This document shows positions 35,669-40,835 of a DNA stretch of 40,835 nucleotides, piece after piece. Within the stretch, counting starts at the first letter, position 1. Every line of letters begins with the position of its first letter. The notes below the pieces were generated by a model, which was not told the DNA's origin, made no database searches, and saw only the letters and a list, made by a program, of their open reading frames with translations. The translations under genes and the position numbers were made by a program. Origin of the DNA: Gammaproteobacteria bacterium (GTDB lineage Bacteria; Pseudomonadota; Gammaproteobacteria; Burkholderiales; Gallionellaceae); assembly GCA_018819205.1 (NCBI GenBank), contig JAHJQE010000047.1, positions 1 through 40,835 of the forward strand. The letters are read 5' to 3'.

Positions 35669-37177
35669 ATGGACATCAAGAATTTCCCCGAAGCCAAGAC
35701 CAATGTTTTGAGCGGCCTTACTGTCGCACTGGCACTCGTGCCCGAAGCGATCGCCTTTGCCTTTGTCGCGCAGGTGCATCCGCTGGTCGGCCTGTATGCC
35801 GCGTTCATGGTGGGATTGATCACTTCGCTGATCGGCGGCCGTCCCGGCATGATCTCCGGCGCAGCCGGCTCGCTGGCTGTGGTGATGGTGGCCTTGGTCG
35901 TACAACACGGTGTGGAATATCTGTTCGCCGCCGTAGTGCTGATGGGGGTGCTGCAGATCGGTTTCGGACTCGCCAAGCTGGGCAAGTTCATCCGCATGGT
36001 GCCGCACCCGGTGATGCTGGGCTTCGTCAACGGTCTGGCCATCGTTATCTTCCTGGCGCAGCTCGGGCATTTCAAGACACCGGATGGCGACTGGATGAGC
36101 GGTGCGCCACTGTACACCATGCTGGGTCTGATCGCCGTTACCATGGCCATCATCTATCTGCTGCCCAAACTGACCAGCGCCATTCCATCCACGCTGGCGG
36201 CCATCGTGGCCGTCTCGGCACTGGTGATCTTCAGTGGCCTGGAGACCAAGACTGTCGGCGACCTGGCTTCGATCAAAGGCGGGCTGCCACAATTCCATCT
36301 GCCTGATGTGCCCTTCGACTGGGAGACTCTGAAGATCGTGTTTCCGTATAGCCTGATCCTGGCCGGCATCGGCCTGATCGAATCATTGCTGACACTGAAT
36401 CTGATCGACGACATGACGCAGACACGCGCCAAACCGAACCGCGCCTGCGTGGGTCAGGGTGTAGCCAACGTCGCTACCGGTTTCTTCGGCGGCATGGGCG
36501 GCTGCGCCATGATCGGTCAGAGCATGATCAACGTCACCAACGGTGCACACAAGAACTTGTCCGGCATCTCGGCGGCATTGTTCCTGCTGAGCTTCATCCT
36601 GTTCGCTTCCGAATGGATCGAGATGATTCCGCTGGCTGCGCTGATCGGGCTGATGTTCGTGGTGTCCGAAAAGACCTTCGAGTGGGGCAGCTTCCGCCTG
36701 TTCGGCAAGGTGCCACACGCCGATGTGTTCGTCGGCATCACGGTCGCCCTTGTCACCGTACTGTCCGACCTCGCCGTTGCAGTGATCGTCGGCGTCATCA
36801 TCTCGGCACTGGTGTTCGCATGGCAACACGCCAAACACATCGAGGTGAACATCTCCACCGAGGAACATGGCTGGAAGGTGTATGACTTGCACGGCTCACT
36901 GTTCTTCGCATCGACGCAGAACTTTCTGGCGCTGTTCCACCCAAAGGAAGATCCGACAGAAGTAGTGATCGATTTCCGCAATGCGCGGGTGAAGGACCAC
37001 TCTGCTATCGAAGCAATCGACACCCTGGCTGAGCGTTACACGCAACTGGGCAAGAAGCTACACCTGCGCCATCTGAGTCCTGACTGCCTCGAACTGCTGG
37101 ACAAGGCCAAGGGTATGATCGAGGTCAACGTGCTGGAAGACCCGCACTACCACCCGGCCGACAACCGCCTGGGATGA
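35669..37177 (+). CDS. SulP-family inorganic anion transporter with STAS domain
   Basis: SulP proteins import sulfate, bicarbonate or related anions, often with Na+ or H+. The 502-residue protein has 10-12 membrane helices. The early [17 protein letters not shown] and [21 protein letters not shown] blocks and the [15 protein letters not shown] motif are characteristic. A cytoplasmic STAS domain (about 390-490) contains [19 protein letters not shown]. The substrate cannot be decided from sequence. The Mrp Na+/H+ antiporter operon starts 102 bp downstream, which would suit a Na+-coupled importer. Bicarbonate uptake is therefore a reasonable hypothesis but not shown. Confidence 0.9.
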   Translation: MDIKNFPEAKTNVLSGLTVALALVPEAIAFAFVAQVHPLVGLYAAFMVGLITSLIGGRPGMISGAAGSLAVVMVALVVQHGVEYLFAAVVLMGVLQIGFGLAKLGKFIRMVPHPVMLGFVNGLAIVIFLAQLGHFKTPDGDWMSGAPLYTMLGLIAVTMAIIYLLPKLTSAIPSTLAAIVAVSALVIFSGLETKTVGDLASIKGGLPQFHLPDVPFDWETLKIVFPYSLILAGIGLIESLLTLNLIDDMTQTRAKPNRACVGQGVANVATGFFGGMGGCAMIGQSMINVTNGAHKNLSGISAALFLLSFILFASEWIEMIPLAALIGLMFVVSEKTFEWGSFRLFGKVPHADVFVGITVALVTVLSDLAVAVIVGVIISALVFAWQHAKHIEVNISTEEHGWKVYDLHGSLFFASTQNFLALFHPKEDPTEVVIDFRNARVKDHSAIEAIDTLAERYTQLGKKLHLRHLSPDCLELLDKAKGMIEVNVLEDPHYHPADNRLG

Positions 37178-37279
37178 GCGTCCTGCACAACGCGGCGGCA
37201 GGCAGACACAAGGCCGCTGGCGTTGCACGCACTGCCCGATTTCGGCCGTTCCTCACACGAAGTCCGGTAACATAAACCC

Positions 37280-40162
37280 ATGCAAACCGCATTGCCTGCC
37301 CTCGTCGCCCTGGCCTTCTGCGCTGCCCCGCTGCCGTTGCTGATGCAACGCTACGGGCGCGGTTATGCCGCGCTGGCAAGTGCGATGGTGATGGCGTCCT
37401 GTCTGGCCCTGCTGGCTCCGCTGGTGATGCCGGTGATGGACGGTACCACCTTGCTGACCAGCTTCGCCTGGCTGCCAGAATGGGGCCTGACACTATCCTT
37501 GCGCCTCGACGGCCTCGGCCTGATGTTCAGCCTGCTCATCCTCGGCATCGGCCTGCTGGTCACGCTGTACGCCTACTACTATCTGCACGGGCACGACAAG
37601 CTGGGGCGCTTCTACACACTGCTGCTGCTGTTCATGGCGGCGATGCTGGGCGTGGTACTGTCCGAGAACCTGCTGTTGCTGGTGGTGTTCTGGGAACTGA
37701 CCAGCCTCGCTTCCTTCCTGCTCATCTCCTACAAACAGGAGAGTTACGAAGCGCGTCTGGCCGGGCGCATCGCGCTGGCGGTCACCGGCGGCGGCGGCCT
37801 TGCGCTGTTCGCGGGCGTGATGCTGCTCGGACACATCGCAGGCAGTTACGAACTGTCGGTGGTACTGGCCGCGGGCGAACAGATACGCGTCCACGCGCTG
37901 TACGAAGTCATGCTGATCCTGGTACTGCTCGGCGTGTTCACCAAGTCGGCACAATTCCCCTTCCATTTCTGGCTGCCGCAGGCGATGGCTGCGCCCACGC
38001 CGGTGTCGGCCTACCTGCACTCGGCCACCATGGTGAAGGCGGGCGTGTTCCTGCTGGCGCGTCTGCATCCGGCGCTGGCCGGCAGCGAGCTGTGGTTCTG
38101 GCTGGTCAGCGGCACCGGCGCGCTCACGCTGGTGTATGCCGCTTACCTCGCCTTCTACCGCTACGATTTCAAGGGCCTGCTGGCCTATTCCACCATCAGC
38201 CATCTCGGCCTGATCACGCTGTTGTTCGGTCTGGACACGCCGCTGTCGGTGGTGGCGGCCGTGTTCCACATCATCAACCACGCCATCTTCAAGGCCTCGC
38301 TGTTCATGGCGGCCGGCATCGTCGACCACGAGTGCGGCACGCGTGACATGCGCCGCGTCAACGGCCTGTTCAAGTTCATGCCCATCACCGCCACGCTGGC
38401 CATCGTCGCCGCCGGTTCGATGGCGGGCGTGCCGCTGCTCAACGGTTTCCTCAGCAAGGAGATGTTCTTCGCCGAGGCCGTCGGCCATCCGGTGTTCGAT
38501 GAGATGAGCTGGCTGCTGCCCGCCTTCGCCACGCTGGCCGGCATACTCGCGGTGGCCTATTCGTCGCGCTTCATCCACGACGTGTTCTTCAACGGCGACC
38601 CGGTCAACCTGCCGCGCAAGCCGCACGAACCGCCGCGCTGGATGCGTGCGCCGGTGGAGGTGCTGGTGGCGATGTGTCTGCTGGTCGGCATCTTCCCGCA
38701 ATGGAGCATCGCCCCGATACTCCATGCGGCCGCCGGTGCGGTGCTGCAACAGCCGCTGCCTGAATTCCATCTGGCGGTCTGGCACGGCTTCAACGCGCCG
38801 TTCATGATGAGTCTGGTCGCACTGGCCGGCGGCATCGCGCTATATGCGATGCGCCATCGGCTGTACGCACTGTATGACCGCCTGCCTTCCATCCACGCCA
38901 GCATCGTGTTCGAGCGCGGCTACGAGTACATGGTGGCGGCTGCGCGATCACTGGTCGCCTGGATGGACAACGGTTCGTTGCAGCGTTACCTCGCGTTGTT
39001 CATTGCATTCGTGCTGGCGCTGGGCGGCTGGTCCTGGTGGACCGCCTCCGCCGCCGTGCTGCCAGTGGTCACACAAGCGCCCGATGCCGCCAGCCTCATC
39101 GCGCTGGGCATGCTGGCCGTGGCAGCGACCGGCGTGGTGCGACTGCACCATCATCGCCTCATTGCCGTTGTGCTGACCAGCGTGATCGGCCTGATTGTGG
39201 CGCTGACCTTCGTGCGCTTCTCCGCGCCTGACCTGGCCCTCACTCAGCTTTCGGTCGAGGTGGTCACCATCGTGCTACTGCTGCTGGCGCTGTATTACCT
39301 GCCGCCGACCTCGCCCGCCGAGGACGGCATGCCGCGCCTCGTGCGCGATGCGCTGCTGGCGCTCGCTGCCGGTATCGGGCTTGGGGCGGCCGCTTATGCC
39401 ATGCTCACTTCACCGTTCGACACCCTGTCTGGCTACTACCTGGCGCAGTCGGTACCGGGCGGGGGCGGCAGCAATGTGGTGAACGTGATCCTGGTGGACT
39501 TCCGCGGCTTCGACACGCTGGGCGAGATCACCGTGCTGGCGATGGTGGGCCTGGCCGCGCACGTGTTACTCGACCAACTGGTGCTCAAGCAGCCCATGCG
39601 CGACGTCGACGGTCGCGCATGGGCAAGCGAACGCCACCCGCTGTTCCTGCAGATGCTGATGCGCCCGCTGCTGCCGCTGGCGCTGATGGTGTCGGTGTAC
39701 ATCTTCCTGCGCGGCCACAACCTGCCGGGCGGCGGCTTCGTCGCGGGACTGGTGACCGGCGTCGCGCTGATCCTGCAATACCTCGCCAGCGGCATCGGTT
39801 TCGCCAGCGCGCGCCTGCCGCAGCGGCTACCGCTGTTCCTCGCTGCCGGACTCGCCTGTGCCAGCGGCGTGGGCGTGGCAGCGTGGGCATTCGGCTTCCC
39901 CTTCCTCACCACCACGCACGGCCACATCGCCCTGCCGCTGATCGGCAACATCGAACTGGCCTCCGCCATGGTGTTCGACCTCGGCGTGTATCTGGTGGTG
40001 GTCAGCGTGGTGCTGATGGTGCTGGCGGAACTGGGCAAGTTGTCGAATAACAATAGTCTTGCGCAGCAAGCACCGGCCGTACCCCTCGCCCTCCGGGAGA
40101 GGGGGAACGGGGGTGAGGGAACTCTCGCTGGAGCAACGCCATTCTCTGGAAAGGCGCTCTGA
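37280..40162 (+). CDS. mrpA: Fused MrpA/MrpB subunit of multisubunit Na+/H+ antiporter
   Basis: The Mrp complex expels Na+ (or K+) for protons and is related to complex I. The 960-residue protein is the fused AB form known in many proteobacteria. The N-terminal two-thirds is the NuoL-like MrpA core, with VVFWELTSLASFLLI, FTKSAQFPFHFWLPQAMAAPTPVSAYLHSATMVKAG and the HHIINHAIFKA-type helix. The C-terminal part is MrpB-like (DLALTQLSVEVVTIVLLLLALYYLPP, then RGHNLPGGGFVAGLV). The last 30 or so residues are not family-like and come from a palindromic repeat (see 40078-40119). The stop TGA shares its A with the ATG of mrpC. Confidence 0.95.
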   Translation: MQTALPALVALAFCAAPLPLLMQRYGRGYAALASAMVMASCLALLAPLVMPVMDGTTLLTSFAWLPEWGLTLSLRLDGLGLMFSLLILGIGLLVTLYAYYYLHGHDKLGRFYTLLLLFMAAMLGVVLSENLLLLVVFWELTSLASFLLISYKQESYEARLAGRIALAVTGGGGLALFAGVMLLGHIAGSYELSVVLAAGEQIRVHALYEVMLILVLLGVFTKSAQFPFHFWLPQAMAAPTPVSAYLHSATMVKAGVFLLARLHPALAGSELWFWLVSGTGALTLVYAAYLAFYRYDFKGLLAYSTISHLGLITLLFGLDTPLSVVAAVFHIINHAIFKASLFMAAGIVDHECGTRDMRRVNGLFKFMPITATLAIVAAGSMAGVPLLNGFLSKEMFFAEAVGHPVFDEMSWLLPAFATLAGILAVAYSSRFIHDVFFNGDPVNLPRKPHEPPRWMRAPVEVLVAMCLLVGIFPQWSIAPILHAAAGAVLQQPLPEFHLAVWHGFNAPFMMSLVALAGGIALYAMRHRLYALYDRLPSIHASIVFERGYEYMVAAARSLVAWMDNGSLQRYLALFIAFVLALGGWSWWTASAAVLPVVTQAPDAASLIALGMLAVAATGVVRLHHHRLIAVVLTSVIGLIVALTFVRFSAPDLALTQLSVEVVTIVLLLLALYYLPPTSPAEDGMPRLVRDALLALAAGIGLGAAAYAMLTSPFDTLSGYYLAQSVPGGGGSNVVNVILVDFRGFDTLGEITVLAMVGLAAHVLLDQLVLKQPMRDVDGRAWASERHPLFLQMLMRPLLPLALMVSVYIFLRGHNLPGGGFVAGLVTGVALILQYLASGIGFASARLPQRLPLFLAAGLACASGVGVAAWAFGFPFLTTTHGHIALPLIGNIELASAMVFDLGVYLVVVSVVLMVLAELGKLSNNNSLAQQAPAVPLALRERGNGGEGTLAGATPFSGKAL
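40078..40119. repeat. Palindromic dispersed-type repeat inside the 3' end of mrpA
   Basis: CCCCTC (40082-40087) and GAGGGG (40099-40104) flank an inner CCC/GGG pairing, giving a hairpin with one G-A mismatch. Next comes the tail gaacgggggtgaggg. This cctcgccctccgggagaggg...ggtgaggg pattern is a common dispersed repeat in proteobacterial genomes, normally intergenic. Here it is read in frame and supplies the residues PLALRERGNGGEG. Confidence 0.75.
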
Positions 40163-40488
40163 TGGAAGCGATCGTCTCCATCGCCATCGGCCTGCTCACC
40201 GCCTGCGGCGTGTTCATGATGCTGCGCGCACGCACCTTCCCGCTGATCCTCGGACTCACGCTGCTGTCCTACGCGGTGAACCTGTTCCTGTTCGCCAGCG
40301 GCAGGTTGCGCATGGACGCGCCGCCTTTGATCCGCGATGGTGCGAGCTATACCGACCCGCTGCCGCAAGCGCTGGTATTGACCGCCATCGTCATCGGCTT
40401 CGGCATGACCGCGTATCTGGTGATGCTGGCGCTGCGCGCCCTGGGTGAATCGTGCGACGACCATGTGGATGCGAAGGAAAAACCATGA
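40162..40488 (+). CDS. mrpC: Na+/H+ antiporter subunit MrpC (NuoK-like)
   Basis: The 108-residue protein has three membrane helices and resembles NuoK of complex I. It begins MEAIVSIAIGLLTACGVFMMLRAR. The conserved LILGLTLLSYAVNLFLFASG helix and the DPLPQALVLTAIVIGFG segment are diagnostic for MrpC/MnhC. Its ATG shares one base with the mrpA stop, and its TGA overlaps the mrpD start (ATGA). The three genes are tightly coupled. Confidence 0.95.
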   Translation: MEAIVSIAIGLLTACGVFMMLRARTFPLILGLTLLSYAVNLFLFASGRLRMDAPPLIRDGASYTDPLPQALVLTAIVIGFGMTAYLVMLALRALGESCDDHVDAKEKP

Positions 40489-40835
40489 CCCCGCACGCCG
40501 CCATCCTGCCCCTGCTGATCCCGTTCGTTGCCGCCTTGCTGCAACTGGCGGCCAAGGCTTATGGCATCGGCGTGCAGCGCGCCATCGGACTCATCGCCGC
40601 ATTGCTCGGTGTGGCGGCCACGCTGTGGCTGGTTTGGCTTACCGATGACGGCATGGTGCGGGTGTATGCGCTGGGCGACTGGGTTGCGCCGTTCGGCATC
40701 GTGCTCGCGGCGGATCGCCTCGCCGCAGCGATGAGCCTGCTCACCGCGCTGCTGGGCTTCGGTGCTTTGCTGTATGCCAGTGCCGGATTCGATGCACAGG
40801 GACGTCATTTCCATCCGTTGTTCCAGTTGCAGTTG
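40485..40835 (+). CDS. mrpD: Na+/H+ antiporter subunit MrpD, 3' end outside the window
   Basis: The first 117 residues are present and open to the window edge. They begin MTPHAAILPLLIPFVAALLQL. At least three hydrophobic helices and the segment ALGDWVAPFGIVLAADRLAAAM are typical of MrpD, the NuoN/NuoM-like subunit. The ATG overlaps the mrpC stop. mrpE, mrpF and mrpG are expected downstream. Confidence 0.92.
   Translation, partial: MTPHAAILPLLIPFVAALLQLAAKAYGIGVQRAIGLIAALLGVAATLWLVWLTDDGMVRVYALGDWVAPFGIVLAADRLAAAMSLLTALLGFGALLYASAGFDAQGRHFHPLFQLQL

Noticed and set aside
1-40835. tRNA, rRNA, CRISPR arrays, transposases, integrases, toxin-antitoxin or phage-defence genes
   Set aside because: I looked for these on both strands and saw none. 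All long frames with family motifs are accounted for by metabolic, transport and regulatory genes.

Overview
The window is GC-rich and densely coded, with almost no non-coding DNA. It reads as a chromosomal segment of a betaproteobacterium, most likely of the Nitrosomonadales/Gallionellaceae type. The basis is the dsbD-aroQ-accB-accC-prmA-zinc ribbon gene order, a glycine-riboswitch gcvTHP operon, a Cyc2-like cytochrome-porin, and an autotroph-style set of sucrose, SulP and Mrp genes. The taxon is an inference from gene content and was not checked against a database. I see no tRNA, rRNA, insertion sequence, prophage or CRISPR array.

Layout. 1-5874 (+) is a housekeeping run: the end of dsbD, aroQ, accB, accC, prmA and a membrane zinc-ribbon protein. 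5878-12292 (-) holds ppdK, then a Cyc2-like outer-membrane monoheme cytochrome/porin with a strong terminator, then a histidine kinase and OmpR-type response regulator just upstream. The cytochrome leader carries three direct repeats with an 11-bp period, which look like the regulator's binding site. 12375-18640 (+) is a promoter, a tandem glycine riboswitch with terminator, gcvT, gcvH, a small dispersed-repeat-like element, gcvP, tpx, a small membrane protein and a PilZ protein. 18693-22320 (+) pairs a Na+/Ca2+-exchanger-type antiporter with a type II P-type ATPase.

22328-28214 (-) is a compact operon of fructokinase, sucrose-phosphate synthase, sucrose-phosphate phosphatase and amylosucrase. 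Together these make sucrose from fructose-6-P and UDP-glucose, turn it into alpha-glucan, and recycle the fructose. 28480-29865 (+) is a KamA-family radical SAM aminomutase of unknown substrate. 29899-31092 (-) is an MscS channel followed by a small secreted cysteine-rich protein. 31197-40835 (+) continues with two cation/proton antiporters, a second MscS channel, an outer-membrane protein, a SulP anion transporter, and the start of an Mrp antiporter operon (fused mrpAB, mrpC, partial mrpD).

Taken together, about 18.7-40.8 kb looks like a neighbourhood for ion, osmotic and possibly inorganic-carbon balance: Ca2+ export, a sucrose compatible-solute and glucan cycle, mechanosensitive release valves, Na+/H+ antiporters and an anion importer. 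The most interesting items to follow up are the Cyc2-like gene with its adjacent two-component system and repeat operator, the aminomutase with a predicted substrate-pocket change, the P-type ATPase lacking the usual transmembrane-4 glutamate, and a palindromic repeat that has become the C-terminal codons of mrpA.
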